From Microbacterium imperiale (lineage in GTDB: Bacteria > Actinomycetota > Actinomycetes > Actinomycetales > Microbacteriaceae), in assembly GCF_017876655.1 (NCBI RefSeq), contig NZ_JAGIOK010000001.1:62001-126000 (forward strand): a stretch of 64,000 bases of DNA. The letters are read 5' to 3'. Every line of letters starts with the position of its first letter. The stretch's first letter is position 1. The position numbers and the translations under genes were made by a program. Positions 43,860 to 55,570 of this stretch are shown piece after piece. The notes under the pieces are model-generated. The model was not told the DNA's origin and did no database searches. It was given only the letters and a program-made list of their open reading frames with translations.

Positions 43860-46532
43860 TCAGCCGGTGTTCTGCAGGCCGGCGGCGACGCCGTTGACCG
43901 TGAGGAGCAGCAGGCGCTGCCACTCGGGCGGCGTCTCGGCCTCGGGCGCTGTCGAGCGCAGGACCCGCAGCGCACGCAGCTGCAGCAGCGACAACGCGTC
44001 GACGTAGGGGCTGCGCATCTTCACGGCGCGCTGGAGCACCGGCTTGTTCGCGAGCAGCCCGTCGCCCCCGGCGATCCGCACCACCCAGTCGCGCGTCAGC
44101 AGCATCTCGTCGAGCACGAGCTCCGCGAGGTCGGAGCGATCCGCGAGCGCGAGGTGACGCTGGGCCATCCGGGGATCGGCCTTCGCGAGGCTCATCGCGA
44201 CGTTGTCGATGACGGTGCGCAGCAGCGGCCACTGCTCGTAGGCCTCGCGCAGCAGTGCCTCGTCGCCGACGGCTTCGAGCGCGGTGCCGAGGCCGAACCA
44301 TCCCGCGAGGTTGATGCGGGCCTGCGTCCAGGCGAACACCCAGGGGATCGCGCGCAGGTCCTCGAGCGACTCGACCGACAGCCCGCGGCGCGCCGGTCGC
44401 GAGCCGAGCGCGAGCAGACCGATCTCCTCCATCGGGGTGACGGCTGCGAACCACGGGGCGAATCCGGGTGCCTTGACGAGCGAGAAGAAGCGTTCGCGCG
44501 AGGCGGCGTCCATCGTGGCGGCGACGTCGGCGTAGCGCTCGGCGGCCCGGCTGTTGCGCTGCTCGATCGAGGGGGCGGACGCCAGCAGCACGGCCGCGGC
44601 GACCTGATCGATGTGCCGGAGGGCGATGTCGGGGTCGCCGTAGCGGGCGAAGATGACCTCGCCCTGCTCGGTGAGCTTGAAGCGGCCGTCGACGGAGTGC
44701 GGCGGCTGCGCGAGGATCGCGGAGTTGGCGGGGCCGCCGCCGCGCCCGAGCGCGCCGCCGCGACCGTGGAAGAGCGTGAGCTCGATGCCCTGCTCCTGGG
44801 CCCAGGCGGCGATGCGGGCCTGCGCCTCGTAGAGGGCGAGGTTGGCGGCGACCGGACCGACGTCCTTCGACGAGTCGGAGTATCCCAGCATGACTTCGAG
44901 GCGCCGGCCGGTGGCCTCGAGCCGTGCGGCGAAGGCGGGGTGCTCGACGATCTCGGCGAGGATCGCCGGGGCGGCCTGCAGGTCGGCGAAGGTCTCGAAC
45001 AGCGGGATCACATCGAGCACGGGCGGCGTGCCGTCGTGCCCGACCGCGTGCCGCGCGAGTGCGTGCACCGTGGCGAGGTCGTCGGCCGAACGCGTGAACG
45101 ACACGATGTAGCGTCCCGCGGCGCGGGGACCGAAGCGCTTCTGGATCTGCGAGATGGTGCGGAAGACCTCGAGCACCTCGGTGGCCAGTTCGCTGAGCTC
45201 TCCGCCGGCCTCGCACTCCGCGAGGACCTTCGCGTGGACGGCGGAGTGCTGACGCACCTCGAGCTCGGCGAGGTGGAAGCCGAACGTCTCGACCGCCCAG
45301 ACCAGCTGCTGCAGCGCGCCGAACGCCTGGCGTGCCGCACCGGCCAGCTCGAGCGACTTCTGCACGACGCGCAGGTCCGAGAGGAACTCCTCGGGGTCGG
45401 CGTAGGCCAGGTCGGCGTCGCGCAGGCGGGTCGCCCGCACGCGTCGCGCGAGCAGCATCATGACGCGCTTGTGGTGCTCGCCGGGGGCGCGCTTGACGGC
45501 GTTGGCGGCACCGTCCTCATCGGCCGCCGCCAGGCGGTCCCAGAGCGAGCGGAGCGCCGCGCTCGGGGGAGTGGTCTCGCCCGAGAGCGTGAGGCCGCGG
45601 CCGACGCGCTCCGTGCCGCGTTCGAGCCCGAGCAGGACGTGCTCCGAGGCGATCGCGGCGGCCTTCTTCGTCACCGAGGCGGTCACGAACGGATTGCCGT
45701 CGCGGTCGCCGCCGACCCACGTGCCCAAACGGACGAAGGGGGCCACGACGGGCGCGCGGCTGCCGGCGGCGTCACCCTGGAGGGCATCGTCGAGGCGTCG
45801 GTAGACGAGGGGCACGGTCGTGTAGAGCGTGTCGTCGAACACCGCCATGACCGCGCGCACCTCGTCGGTGGGCGTCGGCTTCTCGGCCCGCAGCGGCGAC
45901 GTGCGCCACAGCGTGTCGATCTCCTCGAGCATCCGACGGCGCGCACGGCGGTGCTCGGCGCCCCCGGCGACCGAGCTCTCGAGCGTCTCGAGCAGCGTCA
46001 CGAGACGACGGATGCTCTCGGACACCGCGCGGCGGCGAGCCTCGGTCGGGTGCGCGGTGAAGACGGGGTGGAAGCGCATCTCGCGCAGACGCCGAGCCGC
46101 CTCGTCCTCGCCGACCTCGGCGGCGAGCTGAGCGTAGGCGGCGGGGATGGAGTCGCTCGCGCTGTCCTGACCCGAGATGCCGGCGCGCTCGCGCAGCAGG
46201 CGCACCCGCTGGTGCTCCTCGGCGAGGTTGACGAGGTGGAAGTACACGGTGAAGGCGCGCGCGACCTCGTCGGCCCGCGCGACCGTGAAGGACTCCGCGA
46301 TGGCGGCCGCTCGCTCGAACGCCTCGGGGGAGTCGTCGGTGTAGGCCTGGATCGTCGCCCCGCGCAGACGCTCGACGTCGTCGAAGAGCCCAGGCGAGCC
46401 GCTCTCGCGCAGCACCTGGCCCAGCATCGAGCCGAGCATGCGCACGTCGGCGCGCATGGCCTCGGGAATCTCCTGCTCGGCCTCGTATCGGCCGACGAGA
46501 TCGATCGCTTCGGTTCGGGTCAGCTCGCGCAT
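43860..46532 (-). CDS. ppc: Phosphoenolpyruvate carboxylase
   Basis: Encodes 890 residues. It is the anaplerotic enzyme making oxaloacetate from PEP and bicarbonate. Diagnostic: catalytic VFTAHPTEARRR, WVGGDRDGNPFVT, VMLGYSDSSKDVGP, the mobile loop FHGRGGALGRGGGP, and the C-terminal QNTG that binds allosteric effectors. The ATG at 46532 is chosen because a minus-strand TACTTT sits 6 nt upstream. It diverges from mazG. Confidence 0.96.
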   Translation of the reverse strand: MRELTRTEAIDLVGRYEAEQEIPEAMRADVRMLGSMLGQVLRESGSPGLFDDVERLRGATIQAYTDDSPEAFERAAAIAESFTVARADEVARAFTVYFHLVNLAEEHQRVRLLRERAGISGQDSASDSIPAAYAQLAAEVGEDEAARRLREMRFHPVFTAHPTEARRRAVSESIRRLVTLLETLESSVAGGAEHRRARRRMLEEIDTLWRTSPLRAEKPTPTDEVRAVMAVFDDTLYTTVPLVYRRLDDALQGDAAGSRAPVVAPFVRLGTWVGGDRDGNPFVTASVTKKAAAIASEHVLLGLERGTERVGRGLTLSGETTPPSAALRSLWDRLAAADEDGAANAVKRAPGEHHKRVMMLLARRVRATRLRDADLAYADPEEFLSDLRVVQKSLELAGAARQAFGALQQLVWAVETFGFHLAELEVRQHSAVHAKVLAECEAGGELSELATEVLEVFRTISQIQKRFGPRAAGRYIVSFTRSADDLATVHALARHAVGHDGTPPVLDVIPLFETFADLQAAPAILAEIVEHPAFAARLEATGRRLEVMLGYSDSSKDVGPVAANLALYEAQARIAAWAQEQGIELTLFHGRGGALGRGGGPANSAILAQPPHSVDGRFKLTEQGEVIFARYGDPDIALRHIDQVAAAVLLASAPSIEQRNSRAAERYADVAATMDAASRERFFSLVKAPGFAPWFAAVTPMEEIGLLALGSRPARRGLSVESLEDLRAIPWVFAWTQARINLAGWFGLGTALEAVGDEALLREAYEQWPLLRTVIDNVAMSLAKADPRMAQRHLALADRSDLAELVLDEMLLTRDWVVRIAGGDGLLANKPVLQRAVKMRSPYVDALSLLQLRALRVLRSTAPEAETPPEWQRLLLLTVNGVAAGLQNTG

Positions 46533-46538
46533 GCCTCC

Positions 46539-46544
46539 AAAGTA
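46539..46544 (-). promoter_or_regulatory. -10 element (TACTTT) of ppc
   Basis: On the minus strand TACTTT is followed by GGAGGC and ATG. The GGAGG is only 1 nt from the ATG, so leaderless initiation is more likely than ribosome-binding-site use. Confidence 0.45.
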
Positions 46545-46614
46545 ATGGCACCGGGGCCGCACCCTCGACACGGCCTGTCACACGAGGCCTCCGTCCGCGT
46601 GCGCCGGGCACGGT

Positions 46615-46620
46615 TAGCCT
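46615..46620 (+). promoter_or_regulatory. -10 element (TAGCCT) of mazG
   Basis: It gives a leader of about 20 nt containing AAGGAG (46636-46641), 5 nt before the ATG; this is a canonical leadered start. Confidence 0.45.
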
Positions 46621-46646
46621 GGGACGGCCCGTTCGAAGGAGTCCGC

Positions 46647-47324
46647 ATGTCCGACCCGCTGCGCGAGGCCGCCGAGACGATGCGCGCCGTGCGCGACCGC
46701 TGCGTCTGGACCGCTCAGATGACGCACCGCGAACTCGTGCCGTATCTCGTGGAGGAATCCGCAGAGGTCGTCGACGCCGTCGAGGCCGGTACGGCGACCG
46801 ACCTCCGGGAGGAACTGGGAGACCTGCTGTGGCAGGTGCTGTTCCACGCCGAGATCGCCTCGCGATCGAGCGAGCAGCCGTTCGACATCGATGATGTGGC
46901 ACGCGGGCTCACCGAGAAGATGATCCGCCGCCACCCGCATGTGTTCGCGGGCGAGACCGCGAACACCCCCGAGCAAGTCCTGGTGCTGTGGAACGCGGCG
47001 AAGGCCGCTGAGAAGCGCGAGCGCCGGAGCGTGCTCGACGGCGTCTCGGCGCACATGCCCGCTCTCGCGCACGCGCAGAAGGTGCTCGGACGCGCGCGGC
47101 GAGTGGGGGTCGGGCCCCACCGCGGCGACACCCCGGGCGTCGGCGCAGATCCGGCCGGCGGCGACATCCGGTCCGAGGCTGATCTGGGGGACGCTCTGCT
47201 CGCTCTCGTGGCGTACGCGGGGGAGCAGGGGTGGGATGCCGAGCGGGCACTGCGCGAGCGGGTCCGCGCCGTCACGGCGGACGTGCGACGCGCCGAAAGG
47301 GAGTCCGGCGACCTGGAAGGATAG
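46647..47324 (+). CDS. mazG: MazG family nucleoside triphosphate pyrophosphohydrolase
   Basis: Encodes 225 residues. MazG hydrolyses NTPs to NMP and PPi and helps remove oxidised or stress-related nucleotides. The EExxE...ExxD metal motif is seen in LVEESAEVVDAV and REELGDLLWQVLFH, followed by KMIRRHPHVF. A second, weaker MazG-like segment follows (EADLGDALLALVAYA), as in the two-domain enzymes. AAGGAG precedes the ATG. hisS begins 5 nt after the stop. Confidence 0.9.
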   Translation: MSDPLREAAETMRAVRDRCVWTAQMTHRELVPYLVEESAEVVDAVEAGTATDLREELGDLLWQVLFHAEIASRSSEQPFDIDDVARGLTEKMIRRHPHVFAGETANTPEQVLVLWNAAKAAEKRERRSVLDGVSAHMPALAHAQKVLGRARRVGVGPHRGDTPGVGADPAGGDIRSEADLGDALLALVAYAGEQGWDAERALRERVRAVTADVRRAERESGDLEG

Positions 47325-47328
47325 GACG

Positions 47329-48612
47329 GTGCCCACCGTGAATCCGCCGCGCGGCATGCGCGACTTCCTCCCCGCCGACAAGGCCCGCCGCGAGCGTGTG
47401 CTCTCCGTCATCCGCGAGCGCTACCGCGCCCACGGCTTCGACGAGATCGAGACACCGGTCATGGAGGAGTACGGCCGGCTGCATGCCGGCATCGGCGGCG
47501 ACAACGAGAAGCTCGCTTACAACGTGCTGGCGCGCGGCCTCGATGCCGACGGCATCCGGGCGGCGGCGGACGACCCGGCAGCCCTGACCGACCTCGGGCT
47601 GCGCTACGACCTGACCGTGCCGCTCGCCCGGTTCTACGCCTCGCACCGCGCGGAGCTGCCCTCGGTCTTCCGCGCGATCCAGATCGCCCCCGTGTGGCGG
47701 GCGGAGCGGCCGCAGAAGGGGCGCTACCGGCAGTTCGTGCAGTGCGACATCGACATCATCGGCGACGCCACGGCGCGCGCGGAAGCCGAGCTGATGACGG
47801 CGAGTCTCGACGCGCTCGACGCGCTCGGGCTGACGGGCGGATCCGTCCGGATCAACGACCGCCGCGTTCTCGACGCGATGCTGGCGGCCTTCGGCTTCGC
47901 CGAGTCGGAGCGCCCCGGCGTGCTCATCACGATCGACAAGCTCGACAAGCTCGGCCCGGTCGGTGTCGTCGCCGAGCTGCGGGAACGTGGCGCCTCGACG
48001 GAGGCCGCGGACGCGTTCGCGTCGTTCCTGCAGCGCTCCCCTGAGGAGGACGGCCGTTTCGACGCGGAGGGCATTCGGGCGCGCCTTCCCGAGGGCGTTC
48101 CCGACGAGGTCGTCGCGCACCTCGTGGGCATCGGGCAGGCCGTGCGCACCGCTCGGGGCGATGCGGCGGCGCCGCTGGTGTTCGATCCGTTCCTCGTGCG
48201 CGGCATGGGCTACTACACCGGGACCATCTTCGAACTGGCCCACCCCTCCGTGTCGTACTCGCTCGGTGGCGGGGGCCGCTACGACGGCATGATCGGCCGG
48301 TTCCTCGGCACCGACGTGCCCGCGGTCGGCTTCTCGCTCGGCTTCGAGCGTCTCGTCGACCTGCTGACCGACGACGCGGCGCAGGGCACCGGTGCGGTCG
48401 TGCTCGTGCATGACCGCGACGTGCCGCTCCCCGAGCTCCTCGCCGCCAAGGCCCGTCTGGTGGCGGGCGGCGCACGCGTGCGCCTCGAGCAGCGACCGAA
48501 GAACGTCAAGGCGATGCTCGAGCGCGCCGCGGCGGACGGCTACACCGGCTTCGTGTCGCTGCGCGCGGGCGAAGACGTCTCGTCCCTCGAGACCCGGCCG
48601 CTCGCCCCGTGA
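47329..48612 (+). CDS. hisS: Histidine-tRNA ligase
   Basis: Encodes 427 residues. Class II aminoacyl-tRNA synthetase motifs: NPPRGMRDFLPADK at the N terminus, motif 2 FRAIQIAPVWRAERPQKGRYRQF, the histidine loop LVRGMGYYTGTIFEL, motif 3 VGFSLGFERLVDLL, and the C-terminal anticodon-binding domain. (Motif 2 spans more residues than quoted conserved core.) The GTG at 47329 with GGAAGG 10 nt upstream is preferred; another GTG at 47338 is possible. It is cotranscribed with mazG. Confidence 0.93.
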   Translation: MPTVNPPRGMRDFLPADKARRERVLSVIRERYRAHGFDEIETPVMEEYGRLHAGIGGDNEKLAYNVLARGLDADGIRAAADDPAALTDLGLRYDLTVPLARFYASHRAELPSVFRAIQIAPVWRAERPQKGRYRQFVQCDIDIIGDATARAEAELMTASLDALDALGLTGGSVRINDRRVLDAMLAAFGFAESERPGVLITIDKLDKLGPVGVVAELRERGASTEAADAFASFLQRSPEEDGRFDAEGIRARLPEGVPDEVVAHLVGIGQAVRTARGDAAAPLVFDPFLVRGMGYYTGTIFELAHPSVSYSLGGGGRYDGMIGRFLGTDVPAVGFSLGFERLVDLLTDDAAQGTGAVVLVHDRDVPLPELLAAKARLVAGGARVRLEQRPKNVKAMLERAAADGYTGFVSLRAGEDVSSLETRPLAP

Positions 48613-48683
48613 GCGGGGGCGTCCGCGTTCGCCGGGCCGTGGGCTGAACGTCGGACGCCGTTCACCCTCGCGTGCTCTGCTGA

Positions 48684-51584
<2,901 letters not shown>

Positions 51585-51604
51585 TCTGCGCTGAGTTCTG
51601 ACGA

Positions 51605-51640
51605 GAGGGGGAGCCGTGGTCAAGACGACGGCTCCCTCTT
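51605..51640 (+). promoter_or_regulatory. Hairpin enclosing the ftsB ribosome-binding site and start codon
   Basis: GGGAGCCGT (51609-51617) pairs perfectly with ACGGCTCCC (51628-51636), and four outer pairs (two wobble) extend the stem to 13. The purine-rich site and the first two bases of the GTG (51616) lie in the left arm. It may be an eno terminator, a translational attenuator, or both. Confidence 0.55.
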
Positions 51641-52083
51641 CTCGTTCCCGGAGCGTGGACGTGCGCGCCTGGCTCGGCGGCATCCGGCTGTCGGGGTTCG
51701 CCTTCATCATGCTCGGACTGGTCGTCCTCGCCGCGTGCGTGCTGGTGCCGTCGGTGAGCACGTACCTCGACCAGCGCGCTCAGATCGCGGCGCTCGAGGA
51801 ATCGGTCCGCGTCGGGCACGACGAGATCGCCGCGCTCGAGGCTGAGCGCGAGCAATGGCGCGACCCGGCCTTCATCACGACGCAGGCGCGTGAGCGGCTG
51901 TACTACGTCCGCCCCGGCGAGGTCGTCTATCTCATCGACGACGACCTGCCGGCAGCGGCCATCCCCGACGACCCTGCGACGGTGTCGGGCGACGTCGAGC
52001 GGACCCGCACCGACTGGATGTCGCAGTTCGTGCGATCGCTGGTCACCAGCGGCAGCGCCCGGACGGCCGACCCGGGTTCGTGA
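51616..52083 (+). CDS. ftsB: Septum formation initiator FtsB/DivIC-like protein
   Basis: Encodes 155 residues. It has a basic cytoplasmic N terminus, one membrane helix (about 31-53), an extracytoplasmic coiled coil (about 55-80, AQIAALEESVRVGHDEIAAL), and the conserved DPAFITTQARERLYYVRPGE motif of FtsB/DivIC proteins in the divisome. The Ser/Thr-rich tail is poorly conserved. GTG start. The eno-ftsB-DUF501 order matches Mycobacterium Rv1023-Rv1025. Confidence 0.9.
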   Translation: MVKTTAPSSRSRSVDVRAWLGGIRLSGFAFIMLGLVVLAACVLVPSVSTYLDQRAQIAALEESVRVGHDEIAALEAEREQWRDPAFITTQARERLYYVRPGEVVYLIDDDLPAAAIPDDPATVSGDVERTRTDWMSQFVRSLVTSGSARTADPGS

Positions 52084-52108
52084 CCAGGCGTCCGTCGGGT
52101 ACGGGCGG

Positions 52109-52114
52109 TAGCCT
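52109..52114 (+). promoter_or_regulatory. -10 element (TAGCCT), leaderless promoter of the DUF501 gene
   Basis: TAGCCT is followed by GGGGGA and the GTG at 52121. Confidence 0.45.
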
Positions 52115-52120
52115 GGGGGA

Positions 52121-52636
52121 GTGACTGCCGTTCTGACGCCCGCGACCGACGCCGACCTCGAGGTCATGCGGGAGCAGCTCGGACGGCCGATGCGCGGAGT
52201 CGTCGGTATCGCCGCGCGGTGCGTCTGCGGCAATCCGACCGTCGTGGCCACCGAGCCGCGGCTTCCTGACGGCTCGCCGTTCCCGACGTTCTACTACCTC
52301 ACGCATCCCGCGGCCACGGCCGCGATGTCGGCGCTCGAGGCCACGCACGTCATGCGCGAGCTCAGCGAGTTGCTCGAGGCGGACGATGACATCGCCGGGG
52401 CCTACCGCGCCGCCCACGACGCCTACCTCGCCGACCGGGCCGCCTACGGCGAGGTCGACGAGATCGCGGGGATCTCTGCCGGCGGGATGCCCACGCGCGT
52501 CAAGTGCTTGCACGCGCTGGCCGGGCACGCGCTCGCGGCGGGACCGGGCGTCAACCCGATCGGAGACCTCGCGCTGGCCCGGTCCACCTGGTCGCCCGAG
52601 CGGTGCGCCTGTGCGAACCCCCGGGTGGCCGCGTGA
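52121..52636 (+). CDS. DUF501 domain protein
   Basis: Encodes 171 residues, a typical full-length DUF501 protein, conserved through actinobacteria beside eno-ftsB and usually before ppx. Conserved features are CVCGNPTVVATEPRLPDG, FPTFYYLTHP, the helical MSALEATHVMRELS, and the cysteine/histidine segment GMPTRVKCLHALAGH, which suggests a metal or nucleic-acid role. Function is not known. The stop overlaps the GTG of the subtilisin-like protease. Confidence 0.88.
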   Translation: MTAVLTPATDADLEVMREQLGRPMRGVVGIAARCVCGNPTVVATEPRLPDGSPFPTFYYLTHPAATAAMSALEATHVMRELSELLEADDDIAGAYRAAHDAYLADRAAYGEVDEIAGISAGGMPTRVKCLHALAGHALAAGPGVNPIGDLALARSTWSPERCACANPRVAA

Positions 52637-53898
52637 CGCGGCGCACCGTGCGGTTCGCTCGCGCCGTCGTCGTGAGCATCCTGGTGATCGCGACGGCGTC
52701 CGCGGGCGCGGCCGCCCCGCCACCGGACCCGGCGCGTCAGGCCGAGTACTGGCTCGACGACTACGGCATCCGCACGGCGTGGCAGACCACGCGCGGGGCG
52801 GGCACGACGATCGCCGTGATCGACACCGGAATCGGCCGCGGCCCCGCGGAGTTCGAGGGTGCCGTGTCGGCCGGCGCCGATTTCTCCGGGGCGGGCAGCG
52901 CGGACGGCCGCACTCCGGTGGGCGGTGACGACGGCAACCACGGAAGCTGGGTGGCGTCGCTGGCCGCGAGCCGCGGGACCGGACCCGACACGGGCATGAT
53001 CGGCGTGGCGCCCGAGGCGAACCTGCTGTCGCTGTCGATCGGCTTCGGCGGCGTCTCCGACATCCCGTTCGCGACCCAGGTCGCCGACGCGATGGTCTGG
53101 GCGGTCGACCACGGTGCCGACGTCATCAATCTGTCGTTCACGACGAACCTGCTCGAGTGGGATCCGTCGTGGGACGAGGCCTTCACGTACGCGTACGAGA
53201 ACGACGTCGTGGTCGTGGTGGCCGCGGGCAACCGCGGGACCGGCACCGATCGGGTGGGCGCACCGGCGACGATTCCTGGCGTGCTCACCGTGGGCGGCGT
53301 CGACCGCCGGGGGGTGGCCAGCCAGGAGGCGTCGACGCAGGGCATCACGATCGGCATCTCGGCGCCGAGCGAGGAACTGCTCGGCGTATCGGCCGATGGG
53401 CGCGTCGTCGTCTGGGACGGCACGAGCGGTGCCGCGCCGATCGTCGCGGGTGTCGCCGCGCTCGTCCGATCGGCGCATCCCGCGCTCGACGCGAACAACG
53501 TCATCAACCGCATCATCCAGACCGCGCGTCCCGTGCCGGGTGTGACCGCCCGTCCGGATCCGCTGTACGGATACGGACTCCTGGATGCCGCTGCGGCGGT
53601 CTCCGCGTCCGTGCCCGCGGTGTCCGCCAATCCCATGGGCGACCTCGCCGAATGGATCCGCATCTACCGGCGGGCGGAGCAGGAACCCGCGCCGGCGCCC
53701 ACGAGCACTCCGGTCGCTCTGCCGGAGCTGCCCGCGGCGGATTCCCCCTCCGGGCCGCCCCCGCCGTTCCTCCCCAGCATCGACACGCTCGTGTACGGCA
53801 CCGTCCCGCTCTCGGGGGTCACGGTGGTGGCTATACTGGTGGCGCTCGGCGTCACCGCAGCTGTCCGGCGCATCCGATCGGCCCGCGCGTCGCGCTAG
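52633..53898 (+). CDS. Mycosin-like membrane-anchored subtilisin (S8 peptidase)
   Basis: Encodes 421 residues. It has an N-terminal signal peptide (about 1-28), an S8 domain with intact triad D64 (AVIDTGIG), H103 (GNHGSWVA), S265 (GTSGAAPIVAG) and oxyanion N200, a Pro/Ala-rich linker (about 345-385), and one C-terminal membrane helix (about 392-412) with a basic tail. This is the mycosin layout. No type VII secretion genes are in the window. It overlaps the DUF501 gene by 4 nt. A TATACT inside its 3' end may drive ndh. Confidence 0.88.
   Translation: MTRRTVRFARAVVVSILVIATASAGAAAPPPDPARQAEYWLDDYGIRTAWQTTRGAGTTIAVIDTGIGRGPAEFEGAVSAGADFSGAGSADGRTPVGGDDGNHGSWVASLAASRGTGPDTGMIGVAPEANLLSLSIGFGGVSDIPFATQVADAMVWAVDHGADVINLSFTTNLLEWDPSWDEAFTYAYENDVVVVVAAGNRGTGTDRVGAPATIPGVLTVGGVDRRGVASQEASTQGITIGISAPSEELLGVSADGRVVVWDGTSGAAPIVAGVAALVRSAHPALDANNVINRIIQTARPVPGVTARPDPLYGYGLLDAAAAVSASVPAVSANPMGDLAEWIRIYRRAEQEPAPAPTSTPVALPELPAADSPSGPPPPFLPSIDTLVYGTVPLSGVTVVAILVALGVTAAVRRIRSARASR
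53832..53837 (+). promoter_or_regulatory. Possible -10 element (TATACT) for ndh inside the protease gene
   Basis: This is the best AT-rich hexamer in the region, about 90 nt before the ndh start. No clear -35 is seen. Confidence 0.35.
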
Positions 53899-53929
53899 CC
53901 GAGCCCCCGATCAAGGAGTTCTTCCGAAC

Positions 53930-55381
53930 GTGTCCACTTCCGTGCCCCAAATCCTCGTCGTCGGCGGCGGCTACGCCGGCTTCTACACCGCGTGGAAGCT
54001 CGAGAAGCACCTCCGCAAGGGTGAGGCCGAGGTGACCATCGTCGACCCGCTGCCGTACATGACGTACCAGCCCTTCCTGCCCGAAGTCGCCGCCGGCGAG
54101 ATCGAGGGGCGCCACGTCGTCGTCGGGCTGCGCCGCCACCTCAAGCGCACCAAGGTCGTCAGCGCGAAGGTCACCAAGATCGACCACGCGACCAAGACCG
54201 CGACGATCACCCCGACCGACGGTGCGCCGTGGGAGCACCGGTACGACCAGATCGTCGTCACCGCCGGTGCGGTCTCGCGCACCTTCCCGATCCCGGGCAT
54301 CGCCGACAACGCGATCGGCCTGAAGACGGTCGAAGAGGCGATGGCGATCCGCGACCGCATCCTCACCAACTTCGACCGCGCCGCCAACCTCCCGGCCGGC
54401 CCCGAGCGCGACCGCCTGCTCACCGTCGTCGTGGTCGGCGGTGGCTTCGCCGGTATCGAGGTCTTCGCCGAGCTTCGCGCGATGGCGTCGTCGCTGCTGA
54501 AGGACTACCCGCAGCTGCGTTTCGAGGACACGCACTTCCACCTGATCGAGGCCATGGGCCGCATCATGCCGGAGGTCTCGCTCGAGACGAGCCAGTGGGT
54601 GCTCAAGGATCTCGCCAAGAAGGGTGCCAACGTGCACCTCGACACGCAGGTCCAGGGCGCCGAGGGCGGCAACGTCGCCCTGTCGACGGGAGAGGTCATC
54701 CCGAGCGACGTCATCATCTGGACCGCCGGTGTCATGGCGAACCCCACCGTCGTCCGCGGCAGCGACCTCCCGGTCGAGGAGCGCGGCCGCATCCGCACCC
54801 GCGCCGACCTGCGCGTGGGCACAGCTGAAGAGATCGTCGAGGGCGCGTGGGCGGCCGGCGACATCTCGGCCGTCCCCGACCTCACCGGTGGCGGCGTCGG
54901 CGGGTACTGCGTGCCGAACGCCCAGCACGCCGTGCGCCAGGCGAAGCTGCTCGCCAAGAACCTCGTCGCGGTTCTCCGCGGCGAGACCCCGCGCGAGTAC
55001 GTGCACAAGAACCTCGGCGCGGTCGCCGGTCTTGGCCTCGGCAGCGGTGTGTTCCAGTCGGGCAAGATCGCGATCAAGGGATTCCCGGCCTGGGTCGCGC
55101 ACCGCGGCTACCACGGCCTGGCGATGCCGTCGTGGGAGCGCAAGTGGCGCGTCATCGGCGACTGGTGGATGAACTTCTGGCTCGGACGTGACAACGTGTC
55201 GCTGCAGGCGAGCCTGACGCCGCGTGCGACGTTCGAGGAGTTCGCGGCGCGTCCGCGTCCGGCTCAGCCCGAGCAGGCGAACCCGCAGCCCCCGATCGAC
55301 CCGAAGAGCGTCGCGAAGGACGAAGGCGCCGCGGCGGTCGCCCCGGCTGAGAAGGACAACAAGGTCTCCTCGAACAGCTGA
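53930..55381 (+). CDS. ndh: Type II NADH dehydrogenase
   Basis: Encodes 483 residues. It is a single-subunit, non-proton-pumping NADH:menaquinone oxidoreductase. Two dinucleotide folds: FAD QILVVGGGYAGFYTA near residue 6, and NADH TVVVVGGGFAGIEVFAEL near 165. The quinone/FAD region AAGDISAVPDLTGGGVGGY and the membrane-associating C-terminal helices (SWERKWRVIGDWWMNF) are present. The tail is a charged, Pro/Ala/Lys-rich extension. GTG start with AAGGAG 13 nt upstream. A strong terminator follows. Confidence 0.94.
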   Translation: MSTSVPQILVVGGGYAGFYTAWKLEKHLRKGEAEVTIVDPLPYMTYQPFLPEVAAGEIEGRHVVVGLRRHLKRTKVVSAKVTKIDHATKTATITPTDGAPWEHRYDQIVVTAGAVSRTFPIPGIADNAIGLKTVEEAMAIRDRILTNFDRAANLPAGPERDRLLTVVVVGGGFAGIEVFAELRAMASSLLKDYPQLRFEDTHFHLIEAMGRIMPEVSLETSQWVLKDLAKKGANVHLDTQVQGAEGGNVALSTGEVIPSDVIIWTAGVMANPTVVRGSDLPVEERGRIRTRADLRVGTAEEIVEGAWAAGDISAVPDLTGGGVGGYCVPNAQHAVRQAKLLAKNLVAVLRGETPREYVHKNLGAVAGLGLGSGVFQSGKIAIKGFPAWVAHRGYHGLAMPSWERKWRVIGDWWMNFWLGRDNVSLQASLTPRATFEEFAARPRPAQPEQANPQPPIDPKSVAKDEGAAAVAPAEKDNKVSSNS

Positions 55382-55388
55382 GTCCGTC

Positions 55389-55430
55389 ACGACGAAGCCC
55401 CCGTGCCACGGTGCCCGGGGGCTTCGTCGT
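55389..55430 (+). terminator. Terminator after ndh
   Basis: A 14-bp perfect stem (55389-55402 with 55417-55430) has a 14-nt loop that can pair internally. A TCC run rather than a T tract follows. Confidence 0.7.
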
Positions 55431-55493
55431 TCCGCGCGCGGCGTCGCGCGGACGCTCGGTCGGCAGCATCCGCGCCGGGTAACGTGGATGCCG

Positions 55494-55566
55494 GCCCCCG
55501 TAGCCCAATGGCAGAGGCAGGCGACTTAAAATCGCCTCAGTCTGGGTTCGAGTCCCAGCGGGGGCA
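55494..55566 (+). tRNA. tRNA-Leu (anticodon TAA) with a short, class I variable loop
   Basis: It is a 73-nt cloverleaf. The acceptor pairs GCCCCCG with CGGGGGC, the D arm is GCC/GGC, the anticodon stem GGCGA/TCGCC has loop CTTAAAA (anticodon TAA), the variable loop is only TCAGT, and the T arm is CTGGG-TTCGAGT-CCCAG. The discriminator is A, as for leucine. CCA is not encoded. Leucine tRNAs normally have a long variable arm, so identity deserves a check. Confidence 0.85.
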
Positions 55567-55570
55567 CCCC

